This document shows, in pieces, positions 28,319-40,184 of a DNA stretch of 64,000 bases (within the stretch, counting starts at the first letter, position 1; each line of letters starts with the position of its first letter). Source of the stretch: Diploscapter coronatus (Eukaryota; Nematoda; Chromadorea; Rhabditida; Rhabditidae); contig OZ038422.1 in assembly GCA_964036155.1 (NCBI GenBank), positions 31,643,201 to 31,707,200 of the forward strand, given 5' to 3'. Under the pieces are notes generated by a model. The model made no database searches, was not told where the DNA came from, and saw nothing but the letters and a program-made list of their open reading frames with translations. The position numbers were made by a program, and so were the translations under genes.

Positions 28319-30311
28319 GGTTCAGTTCATATTTACCTTTCATCGGGATATTTTTGGTGTTATGTATTGTGCAGAGTCTGTCAGTCAGTTCAGCTATCGG
28401 TTTCCCAGCTCTTGCCTTTCTCTTTCTTATTCTCATTCAGTTTTCCTTTTCCTTCGTTTGCGTATTCAGTGGTTCAATGTTTTATTCACTTCCTTCCCTC
28501 ATTTTGTTCTTTCCAACCTTTTTTCTTCGTTCGAGAATATGCTCTGTGCCCGCGCGATCCTGTGACTGAGGTCGTGTTCCTTCACCTTTATTCTCTCATT
28601 TTCTTTGCATTTTTGTTGAGTTCTGCTAACGAATTAGAAATGCATCCAGTCTTTTTTGCCGAGTTGGAAATTCTCGAATGAATTTCGAATTTCACAATGT
28701 GCTTCTCTCTGTATCTTGGATAAGCATAAACAACAGCAAAAACCTAGATCTTTTCAATTTCTTATGAAACATTTCGCAAAAGTTATGCTTTGAAGAGGCA
28801 GACTTTTCAGTCATAGATTTTTCTCGTATTGTTCGCATTTTGCGAGCGTGTTTTCAGCATTCATATGTATTTCTGCTGTACTTGTACATAAACATGAACA
28901 TAAACTCTGCAATAAGTATTCATTCCATTTGGAATAGCCTAGATTGCTTACTGCCTGCTTCTGGGTTCCTTACATAGCCTTTCTGCAAGGCCTTACGAAC
29001 CCCTTTCCATTCCACTTTATACCTTCGTTCCTCTTCTCCTTTTCTTCTTCCATTTCATTGCTTTGTTGTGATCCTTTCACTTTGCAATGAGACATTTTTA
29101 TTATTCTGGATTGTAGGATAATGGGGTTTGACTGGGGGAAGGGGCACTGCAAAGAGAGACTCTGAAATGTTGCTTGTCGATGTGCAGTTCGTAAGCAATT
29201 TTCAGCGCTGATAGCATCAGTGCTAATGTGTTTTGACGCCTCTTTTGCTGCATTTTGCATTTCTGCCTTCACACTTTCAATTTCGTATCCCATCTCTACA
29301 TTGATTACAAACGACAATAATATTCGCAATATCTTGCCAGGAATTATTTACAATGAATCAGCGTCTTGTAATTATCATATTCAGAGTTCCCAAGCTCCAC
29401 CCCCTTGCAAAATGCGTTCGTGGCAGAAGCGTGGTGGTTTGGAATAAAAAGTTCGGAAAGGAAGTACCTCTCAAACTCGAAATGTTCCAAACTTTTGTCC
29501 GCCACTATACATGAAGATCCAATTTTTCCTTTGAGATTTATCATTACAATAACAAGTTCTCTAAGTTATTATTTTTGCAAAATTTTAGATGATGAAGTCA
29601 TGTTATTTTCTAGGAGAAAACCAGCTAATTTCGCAACTCTTTTCTTTGCCTTTTTTCTCACTCTAGAATTTACAGTCTGATAAGTGCTGTAATTTGCAAA
29701 TGGCTGTAAATGTGCGTTTAAGCAGATTGTAAAATTTTTTCGCCCCTTTGTACACATTCTAGTCGTACAACTTGCCGATTTTGTTTTCCATTTCCAATTT
29801 TGTCGGAAGTTTGTCGGCGAATTTGCAGCTATTTTTGCCGGTCGCATTTTGTAGTGCAAATCAGCGCTGTCAGTGACTATCAAAGAGCAGAATAGCCTCC
29901 GCTTGTCTGCGCTGTCGCCTTTCCTGTCCCACTAAAGTCCAATATGTTCTCCTGCCCCCTTCTCTTCTCCTTTCATTTGTATTCATTAAATGTGGCAGCT
30001 CCCTCTCTCTTTCCATGTTCGGCTTTTCCGCTGTTTTTCTGCTTCTCTGCTTACTTTTGTCGTATCGCTGTACAAAAGCTGGAGTTGTTCCGTCTGACAA
30101 CTAAAAAACCACTAGTCTCAAAGCTGCATGTTTGATTTTCATGAATTTGTAAAGATTCTGCTGCAGGAAGCTCAAAATTCAATTTGGTAAGAGCGAGGTT
30201 TAGCTTCTGGCTTTCTGATTTGATAAACCTACCAAATTTAGAACAATGTTAATCACCACTATTAATTAATCAGTCTTCACTTCCAAAGAATTCGCCACGA
30301 TTTTCAATTTA

Positions 30312-31091
30312 TTGGGTTGCCGCATAAGTTCTGGCCAAGTTTTGAGAATTTTATTTCTCTAACAAGATTTATGAAATTAAATGAAGTTTTCAGTGTTAGA
30401 ATCATTTTGTCTTGAGCTTTCGTTCCATACCATTATTGACTCTGTCACTTCGCAGATACGGGTAAACAATGCATGAAATGAGGGTATTTTTTGCTAACCA
30501 TAAACAATTCGACCTGGAACTAACGAGCCATGAATTTCCCTGTAAATCTGATATTATTCCGAAGGTATACTCAGTTATTCTGCAGTACCATAAAATTTTG
30601 GCTTCAGCTGAGGACACACGCGTTTTGTTCGTAAATTGAAAATGGTTACTTTTTGTATGGAGTTCTTAAAAAGACCAATTATAAAACTGCTCGGAGTGAA
30701 AATTTCTATAAGATTGCTTTACAAAAACTTGCTAAAATTACTTGGCCCCTCAAATAGCACCAAATTTGATCCGATTCGAAGATTTTTGAAAATGCACGAA
30801 ATGGGGCAAATCTTATATCAATAGATTGCTCGGTTCTTCCTTCATAACCTACTGAAAGAATTATTCAAGAATATTTATTATAAAAAACGTTTTCAACATT
30901 TTTCTAAAGAGTTCATTTTTCCACTCTGTGCATCATTTACCCGTAATCTGCGAAGTGACGAAATCGAAAAGTATGCCAAATAGTAGCCCAAAATAAGATG
31001 GTTCTACTAACAAAAACCCCATTTGGTTTCATTGATCTATGTTAGAAAAGTTAATTTTTTTAATTTGGCTAGAACTTACGCGACAACCCAA
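30312..31091. mobile_element. Decayed mariner-like element
   Basis: The left end reads TTGGGTTGCCGCATAAGTTC; the right end, on the minus strand, reads TTGGGTTGTCGCGTAAGTTC. Similarity between the arms continues for about 170 bases and includes the shared block GTCACTTCGCAGAT (30437 onward and its complement near 30957). TA occurs beside both ends, though the right junction is off by one base. The 450-base interior has no transposase frame. Most likely an old non-autonomous mariner copy. Confidence 0.7.
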
Positions 31092-32865
31092 ATAAGTCTT
31101 CATCTTTTACCAATTATTTCTTTCTGAAAGTTTAGCCTTTCAATTTTTCATTTCATCATTTTCAGTTTCCCTTTTCATTTTCATATTCAAGTTCAACTGT
31201 CCTGTTTCTGCTTTGCTCTGCTCATTTCAGTGTGCAGATGGCCTTTGCATTTTCCCTTTCTATTTTTTCTTCTCATTTTCATCTCTCATTTCATTTATTT
31301 CTTTGTCTGCAAACCCGTCGTCATTTCTCATCGAATGTGTGCATAAGAAACTTGTATCATTTCTATAGATTCATTAATTTGCCACTTTTCAAAAGTAGAT
31401 ATTTTTACTTGCTTTGAGAAAAATGGCTCGTATTATTTTGATATAATCCCACCTTTTTAGCATCAAATTTCCGAATTAAATTAGCCCGTGCTTTATCTAA
31501 GGTTTTTTAGCGGATATTTCGTAATCTCGAGCACGAGAATAGAGCTATTTTCATGGAGAATCACACAGGAATCAGGCAATTCGGACGAAAGACCGACCTT
31601 TTTCCAGATGATGAGGCTTTGAGGCTGAAGGCAGAAAATGATGAGAGGAGTCAGATTTCCGAGGGACTTGTCGCCTGCCCCACTTCCTCTCTCTTTCTGC
31701 TTCTAGTGATCCCCTCTTTCCTGAGCATGAGTTCTTTCATCTCTTCCCTTCATTTTTTCCTGTCAAACGCCGAAAAATGCCCTCGTTTTTTTTTTATCAA
31801 TTTTCACTGCGTTCGCCCACAAAAAGACATCAAAATGGGATAGAATCTAGCATCCTACTCAATGCAATTTTGCCCAAATTTCATTACAGACCAGCATTTT
31901 GATTTTTGGAATTCTGGTAGATTTAATGAGAGCCAGATTTGGATTCGACCTTTGGTTCTAAAAAAATCTTTCTTTGAGCAATATTCAAATCTAGAATTTC
32001 TTCCATTGGCGCAGATATTACCTATGTTGTGTTGAATTAATTGCTTGATCTAACAAATACTCTTATTCTTTCCGTACTCGGCCTTCATAATTTCTCTCCC
32101 TTTCATACTAGACATTCATATTCCCAATCTGCCCGTTATATTCTCCATCTTCCAGTGAAAGTCTCAGCTTCATGTATATCTTCTTGTAACTCTTATGTCT
32201 TTTTTGGTTTATGAGGTAATTCATGTTTCTCTCTCTCTTTCAGTAATGTTTTCACTTGTCTGTCAGATCCATTCATTTGTTCATTTGTTGTGGCTGAACA
32301 ACTGCAGTTCTTGCCTTGTGCTGTCGTGCTGCTGCGGTGCTTGGTCGTGCAGTCCCATCCCCCTTTCTGTTATAAGATTCGTTAGTTGGACACGAGTGCT
32401 CCTTCTTCTGCACCAGCCTTCCTTCAGGCAGGCTTCATCCTAACATCCCTTCCTTCCTTCCCTCCCTCTCGTGCTTCTCTCTATCTCTCTGTCACATTTC
32501 TTGCGATTTTTTAGTTATTTTACCGAGAGAATATCCATTCACGCAAATACAACTCGCTATTTTTGTCCATTTTCCATTTTTGATTGATGAATTTCATTTA
32601 CAAACTGACTTACTTTCGTCGAATTCATCTTGTGCTGATGAAAAACGAAAGACTGGATTATTCATTTTTTCATTTTTCCTTAAAAACATGTCTGTTGCAT
32701 TAGTTTAGCTCATTCTATATTTCACATTTATCTGAATTTTAGTTCAATTTCAAATGCTCTAATGTAGTCCGTAAAAATATTAGCCTACCTGAAACATGTT
32801 CTTGTAAAGTTTTTTTTCTATTTCTTCTTGAACCTAAATTCAGTGTTTTAGAAAGAAAACGATTA

Positions 32866-32965
32866 ATTTTGGCTGAAGGTACTTCGTTACCAAACGCTAT
32901 TTCTTCCCTTTTTCATCTTTCTCACATTATCTCGTCTTTGGTAACAAATTATCTTCAGCCAAAAA
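32866..32965. repeat. 100-base hairpin
   Basis: The left arm TTTTGGCTGAAGGTACTTCG pairs with the right arm, whose complement reads TTTTGGCTGAAGATAATTTG. Pairing continues through GTTACCAAA, leaving a pyrimidine-rich loop of about 40 bases. Could be a miniature element or a small-RNA precursor. Confidence 0.5.
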
Positions 32966-35900
32966 CTGATCTGAACTTGATATTTTTCTCTAATTTACTA
33001 TTTTTATTCAGCATTTCATAACTTTAGCGGTTTGATTTCTCATCTAGAGTACTGAGACTACATTAGTCGAGTAAAAGTGCGAAATCGAAACGAGTCGAGT
33101 CGGGTGATTGCTCCTTCTGTCTCTTCTTCGCCACGTGCTTCTTCACCCTCCCTCTTTTTCTTCCTCCTCCCTCCTCTATCTCTGCTTCTATGTTTGGCAT
33201 CAGACTCACAGACACAGACTCGTTCCTCCATTCGCTATTTTGTCGTTGAATTGTCACGTGGTCGACAAAAAGGCTGCTGTCAAATCGACAGCAGACAGAC
33301 TGCAACTCCTCTACCAGTCAATTGACAACTGAATTGCCAAACTACAACAGGCATTTTTGTCATTTTGTCACTTCTCGAAGGCGGCTGTTAATTCGACGCA
33401 ATTTCAATTCTACACAAACTGCGACTGTTTCAAATAGTTTGGTTTTAGAAATAACTTTCTAAGAATTGAATACCTCGTCTTCAAGAACTTGTACATTTGG
33501 GTTTCGTATGATTAGTGATTTTCCTCTTCTTCTCTTTATGACTGCATTTATAGTGTGTTGTCTGCTTTCCTCAGCTGTCTCTGTTCAACCCGAATTGGCC
33601 CAGTTGTTCGTGGAAATTGCATTAGCCTTTTGCCCCCTCCCTCTTCTGTTACAATATAGACAGAGAGAGTCAGTGGCGAGTTTTTGTGTTCCATTTCCTC
33701 TTTTCAGCTCGTTTTTGTCGTGTCACTTCCGCTAGAAGCAATTTTCGCATTGGCGCTGCGAAATCGCGAGAAGATATCACATGGAAAGGGAATAGGGGGA
33801 GATATATGGAAAATGGGAGGGAGAATATCTTTGTTCCTCTTTGCTGCAGTCAGCCGGCTGTTTTGTTGCTCCTCCTCCTCGTGACAATGTCGTTTGTCGT
33901 TTGGCATACACGACATCCCCTATGCAACCCCATCTGCAATGCGGCATTCTCACACTCGGGCTCGCTCATAAAGACTCAATCCAATTTGCAGTCGTTTTTC
34001 CTTTCTCTATTAACTAAATAAGTTTCGTTGTTCCTCGCAGACAGAAAGCAACGCAGTCGAGTGCTGAGTAAATCAGAAAGATTGATGATTTTTCGTGTGC
34101 ATTCTGGGAATGCTTCCTTATCGCTCCCTTTCATCAGCCCATTCCCCGTTTTCTCTCTGGTTTGGCCGCCTTCCATCGGTTGTATTCCTGTTGCCGATAG
34201 CCCCACGTGATCAGCCCCTTTCCCGTTTCAGTTTCATAATCCTCTTCTTCCCTGTCAAATTGGCCTGATTTGCCTATCTGTCAGTCGATTGCCTGCGGCA
34301 TCCTGCCTCCCTCGAATTGCGAATTGTTTACCCAATTACTTTTGTCTCTGCGTCTTTCCCCCCTGTTTTCTGTTTTCATTTTTCTCTCCGCAAATATTGT
34401 GTGCGAGTTTGCAGTTTGTTGCCTGCTTCTCTTTGCTCAGTCAATGAATTGCTATGACGCCCTCTATTTGGGGGTGATTCCCATCGATTCCTCCCAGGCA
34501 TCATCACTATTGCCATCCCCAATATATCGATCATTCCCTGCCCCCCTCCATCAATTTATCACTTATCACTGCCTCTTCCATTCAATTCACTTTAGCAGCT
34601 GCAGCTATTCCCACCCCTTGTGTTTCGTTGCTACTTGTCTGCCAGTCATTTTGTCGGCTTTCCGATCCCAATTCATGACGCATTTTCGTGTGATTCTTCT
34701 TAAGAAGTCACTCATTTCCCTGATTTATTATTGTTTCAAATCAAATGATTTCTCATTGAATTTCAATGTCACGTGGAAAATTTCACAATATATTTTATTA
34801 TTTTTCTTGAAACAATAATATTTGGAATATTCGATCATTTCAAATCATTATCAATCTTCATCTGTTTATCATATCTCTCCCCTGCCTGTCAATTCTCTGC
34901 GTATCCTCCATTCTAAATATGACAAGCGTGTCTTCTTCCTTTTCTCTCGAACACTGCTGACTTTGCGTCAATTCCCCTGGACGAATCGTCAGCCCTCCTG
35001 CTTGAATCCGAATCCCCCTTCCATTCGAATCGGCCGAATTCATGTTGAATGCATAAATCTTCCCTCCTCCCCACTTCCCTTTCATTTCCTTCCATTTTTG
35101 CACCCCCTTAGCTATTCAAGGCAAATCGCCAATCGCTTTCAATCCAAATTAGCTCCACAATTCCCGTGTTCTTCCCCGTTTCGTCTAATAAATAGTCCAA
35201 AACATTGTGCAAATCCACCGTTCGGATTTTATTTTGAAGAACTTTTCCATCGAATTGTGATTTGGATTTTCTATTTGATTATCCCACATTATAATAGTCG
35301 GTTGGATGTGTGAAAAATGGGTGTGGGGGATATGACAATAACAATGGGGAGATAAAAGATCTGCCCGGATATATATTTCGATATTGGACGTTTTTCTCAT
35401 TATAAAAATACCGAGGGAATATTGGTAAGAGGAAATGAAAGGGAAGGGAAATGGAAGGACGATGGACGATGAAGTAAGAGGGAGGTGTCTTGGGAAATCG
35501 CAAAATGCCTATTTGATAGGATTCACCCGCCCGCATCATAACAACTATTTTCTCCTATCATTTATCAACCCTATCCAACTCTCGAGAAAAAGACTGATGT
35601 ATGGCTTTTTATGTTAATAACAATTGAAAAACAATGCATCTCGAAATGAAAAATTATTCCCGATAATGTTCTTATCGAATTTATTAATCTTTTCCAAGTT
35701 GCTGATATTTTTAACACGTTTGGTACTTTTGAATTTCCAAATGTTCCTAATCTTCGATTCAATCTCCTCAACTTTCAATTGTCCAACTCTCAACTCGGTC
35801 ATCCATCCATCAAACTGTAGAAAGTCTTCTTGTGCTGTTGCCGGTTTGAGCGCCAACTTCCACTCCTTTCTTTCTCTGCAACATATTTGCACCTGCTTCA

Positions 35901-36162
35901 TTCTCCCCCTTCCTCCTTCAGCATTTTTGAATTTGTTTGTCCTTGCTTTGCACATTCACAGTCACATTTGCATCGTTCGCTTCTTCATTCCTCACTCCTC
36001 TTTCATCGTTCAAGTTTTATTGAGGTTTCCTTTCGAATGACCAATAGCTCAGACTGTTTGTCTGTGTTATTGCCTTGTATCGTAACATTGCTTGTATCAT
36101 TTCATTCTTTCGGCTTTTGAATATGTCTATTTGCGGATTGGACTTTTCCGATGACTTTATGC

Positions 36163-36254
36163 CAGACCTAGGGAGCGGTTTCGCCAGATGAAAATAAATT
36201 TTAGGGGTTAGAGGTCGCAAGGGGTTTCCGACGGATCGCCCCTCCCTAGGTCTG
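36163..36254. mobile_element. hAT-like MITE
   Basis: A 92-base element begins CAGACCTAGGGAG and ends with the exact complement CTCCCTAGGTCTG. The flanking 8-mers CTTTATGC and CTTGATGC match at 7 of 8 positions, as expected of an 8-bp hAT target duplication. No ORF. Confidence 0.7.
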
Positions 36255-39200
36255 CTTGATGCTAAATTTAGCCATATAATTTTAAAACCTACTTGATAAA
36301 ATCAAATTGTACATAGAAAATTGTTCAATTGAGTATAATCCGATTTGAACTCCCTTATCCAATCCTGATCTTGCAATCGGAAATTTATGATTTCGAAATC
36401 TCAATCTCTCCTTCATAAGTTTTTGATAGTTTCCCCTAGTCTTCTTCCACTTCGAATCACCTGCTTGGGACTTTTTTGTTTCATCTGATTTTTTGGCGGC
36501 ATCACACAAAAACGCAATCCGAAAATTTATGTTCTCGTCTGCAGGTTTAAGCCTATTTCTTTTCCTCTCTTCATTCCTCCACTCTCTTTCATTCTTCTCC
36601 TAATTTTCTCACTTCTTCCTTCCATCTCTCCATTTTTTCTCATGCCAAGCTCAATTTATCAGCGTGTTTCTGTGCGTTTGTGGTAGGCAGAGGCAGTCTT
36701 CCTTCATTTCGAATTCACATTTCTCCAGACAAAAAATGGGAATGGATTAAATTTGTTTGTAATTTTTTGATAAGTTTTCCCATTTGATGTAACATTTTCG
36801 GAGGAGATTTGCCATTTGCTAAGCGCTTTCTCTTTCTTTCTTTTCGTATTTTTTTCTGTTCCAGTTGCCTTTTCTTCTCTTCTCTCCTTTTTTGTCCTTT
36901 TTTCTCCTGCAATCAGGCAATCAGCTTTGCCTTTTTGATATGGTTCAATTTGATTTTTGCAAATCGAATTACGGCAATTCTGCTGATAAATCGGAAGGAA
37001 AGAGGCGCATTTTTTCTGTTTCTGGAAGTAACATTCAATCTTTCTAGTTTTCAGGACTTTGATCCAAATATTCACTATCATAGTTTGTAAATTTGATCGG
37101 TATTCATCCTATTTCTTGCCTAAAATCGAGAAAAAAACGATTTTTCTCTTTTTTTCAAACGTTTCTCCCAATTTCTTCAATAATTTGTATCGATTGCGTC
37201 ACTCCTCTATTGTCCTCTTTTCTTCTTCTTCTTCTCCTAGCGTTCCTCTTTACTTTCTCTCTTTCCTCCATTCTCTTCACGTCGTTGTGTACTGCCGTAT
37301 CGCAGTTATGTGCAGTTTGTTTGCTACTGCTTTTTCTCGCTCGTGGCCACAAAATCCGTCCCCTTCGCTCGTCCCTTTGCTCTGTCTGCCATTCCTTTGC
37401 CCATTCCCCCCCCCCTCTTTGCATTCATTCGAATCATATCGAATTTCATCATTAGCAGTGTCGATTTCCCTTCGCCTTCCCCTTTTTCATGCTAATTCAA
37501 TGGCCCGCAATAGCAACCGACCGCAACTTTTTGTTCCTTTTACAATTTTTATCACGGCCACTAAAACTACAACTGAATCAACTATCACTTGATAATGGAA
37601 TTCAGCTAAAGTTGACATGATGACTTCTTTTGCAAATGCCAGTTAAGTTTTAGTGATTTTTTTTTGAAAATTTCTCCTTGATTTTCCTATGATTACTTCA
37701 TTGTAATTTCGGATGAAAAAAACTTCGTCTCCTTGCATTTGTTACTTTTGATCCAATGTAGTCATTCGAAACTCCAAAAATCTGAAGAGTAAGTTTTAAA
37801 ATGCGAAGTCAAAGTCAGAATCGACGAACAACTCATAGAAACTTACTTACACCAAAGAATATGCTTGGCAGTGTCAACCCATTTTTATTAATGGCGATTT
37901 TAAAAGCCAAAATGGTTTTCATTTCACTAAGCAGTTTTTGCAAATTATTTTGATCAACAACTATTTATTTTATTTCATCTTTTTTTCGCGGATATTTAGT
38001 TACTTAGAAATTAATAGCCTTGATCAGAGTATTACCTAAAACACTGTTTTGCAAAACCATTTTTCGATATCTACTTGTAATAATTGTCTTTCATCTCCAA
38101 CGAAGTGTCTCATAATCAACCAAAGTTATGCGCATGTTCTTTGCATCATCTTGATAAATCTGATTAGCAATTTATGAGCATTCTCCACATATTTTCTTGA
38201 TCAATTTGAATGACGCCATCTAATTTGCCATATTGGTTTCATTCATTGATTGTCTTTTCCTTGCTCGTGTCATTTCCTGTCATTTCAATCGAATTGTCAT
38301 GTCGTCTATCATTTTGCCACTTCATTTGTCTTTCTGTTTTGCCCTCCATGTGCTGTCCTTTCTTCTTCTGTCAACTCAATTTCCATTTCTTTAATGTTTT
38401 CTTCATTTTTATTTTGTTGTACTGTCTCGCCCCGTTCATTTTCTATCTTCCATTTTCGTCTTCCTTTCTCTGTCTGTTTTTCCTAATTTCCCCTCAGCAA
38501 TTTGTTACTTTCTCTCTCCACACCATTCTTATGCAGTACATTTCTGTCAAAGTCAAGTTGACTCACTAATTCGATCAGAACTGTGAAATTCGAAATTCGA
38601 ACGAATCAAGAAAATCGCTAGACTTGTGGAACTAGGAAAGAGTGAGTAGAGAGAGAAAACGGGCCGAATCAAGGACAAGCGATTTGAGATTTGAATTCGC
38701 GAATCAATTTTCTTGATCCGATAAACTTCTTTAGTTATTTTGCAGCGAGATTCTTTCGCGATTTTCCGATTTTCGTTTAAATTTTCAAATCGGCAGAAAA
38801 AATTTAATGTGTTTCGAAATTTCAGTTTCAAATTAGGTTTGTTTAGTGCTTTGCCCATTCGTTTTTGGTTTAGAATCGTAACAAAATCAAAGACTTTACA
38901 TAGAAAATCTAATTTTTCAGTAGGGCCTTCATTTTTGTGCGATTTTACTCGCAATCATTTTAACAGCTGCAATCAATCAATATGTTTTCTGCCTTGTGTT
39001 AATACCTACTACTTTCTCTTCACTTCAATCGGAACGGTTCGCGTATTTTGCCAGTCTGTCTGTCATTCTGCCCCTCTGGACTGTATTTGCAGTTTCGTGC
39101 TCCCCTCCCTTCTCAATCGCTCACCTCCCAAGTGCTCAGTCTTCATTCCCCCCATTCTCCTTCATTTCTGCCGTATCGTTCACAATTCACATTCACAATC

Positions 39201-40184
39201 TCCACGCAGTTCGCACATTTCAAGTGTTCCTTCATTTCATTTCCCAACACTTCAAATGGTATCTCCTTCTTTCTCTTCTTTTGGAGCTTCGCGAGTTCTC
39301 GCAAACAGTTTCTGAACTTTCCCGTCAACTCATGGCTCCTTTTGTTTTACCCTTCCGGTTACGGTTCTATGCAGCAGTTTGCTCTGTTCTGGTTTGTCTA
39401 ATCATTGCATCATCCATTTTCATCTTTCCGTTTTCCGAATTTTCTCCATTTCTCTTCAGTAACATTTCTCCTCCTTCTTTCCATTATTCTTTTTCTAAAT
39501 TTGCATACAATTTCCATTATGAATCGTTTAGTTTTTTACGGTAAATAATTCCTTCTGACTGATGTTCAGAAAAAAAAGATATGCATTTCTCTGTTGAAAA
39601 ACTTCCATAATCCCATTTACCCTCTTGTATTTATTTTTAGCATGCTTATGTTTTCAATAATGAACTCTTGTTTACTAAATGTTCTCATTGGGTGAATAAT
39701 TGATTGATGCGCGTATATTTTCAATCTTTCCTATCAAACTCTAGTTATCAAACTGATCTTCCCGTCATGCAACGAGTCTCATATCCAATGCATCGATTCC
39801 TTCGTTTTTTTTATTTTTATTTTTTATTTCAGTCACTCCTCCTTCGCCTTTCTCACCTATCTCATTATCCTTTGTCCCAAACCTACTCTCCAGCTGTCAG
39901 TTCGTCTTTCTTCTCAGGCATTCGAGAGTCTCAATTTCGCAAATACTTCCGGTTAAAAATCACCTAATTTCCTCTCGCAGCTCACAATTTTGTCATCCTC
40001 TTGTTTTTGTTTTGTTTATTTATCATATATGCATCTCGTTTATTCAGGAAACTGAATATTGGGAGCTGGTTTCCCCTAGTTCTTATTTGCGCTTTACGAA
40101 ATTTCAATTTTACGAATTTTCTATTTTTTTTTTCATAGTCTATACTGGTATCGTGATGTTTAATGTTTATCTTCCAGTTTGACG

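Larger units (their letters stand above)
25500..40184. other. Long pyrimidine-skewed noncoding region upstream of TPRA1
   Basis: About 14.7 kb in which the plus strand is strongly T+C-rich for long stretches (for example 33108-33180, 36540-36640, 37200-37500 and 39040-39300). Plus-strand open frames are therefore long and rich in Phe, Ser and Leu but show no family, conserved motif or sensible exon structure. I regard them as composition artefacts. It ends at a CCAG acceptor (40177-40178) seven bases before the TPRA1 ATG, so part of it may be a 5' UTR intron of TPRA1 or its regulatory region. Repeats inside are listed separately. Confidence 0.55.

Noticed and set aside
28102..28681. Three overlapping plus-strand ORFs with SQSVSQSVSQ-type repeats
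   Set aside because: They are produced by the (CAGT)n microsatellite, which reads as a similar peptide in every frame.
31553..31843. ORF starting MENHTGIRQFGRK
   Set aside because: The first 40 residues look plausible but run into pyrimidine-rich sequence with no good donor; no family recognised.
34270..39544. Long plus-strand ORFs of 120-190 codons rich in Phe, Ser and Leu
   Set aside because: The pyrimidine-rich strand lacks stop codons by composition; no splice structure, family motif or sensible start was seen.
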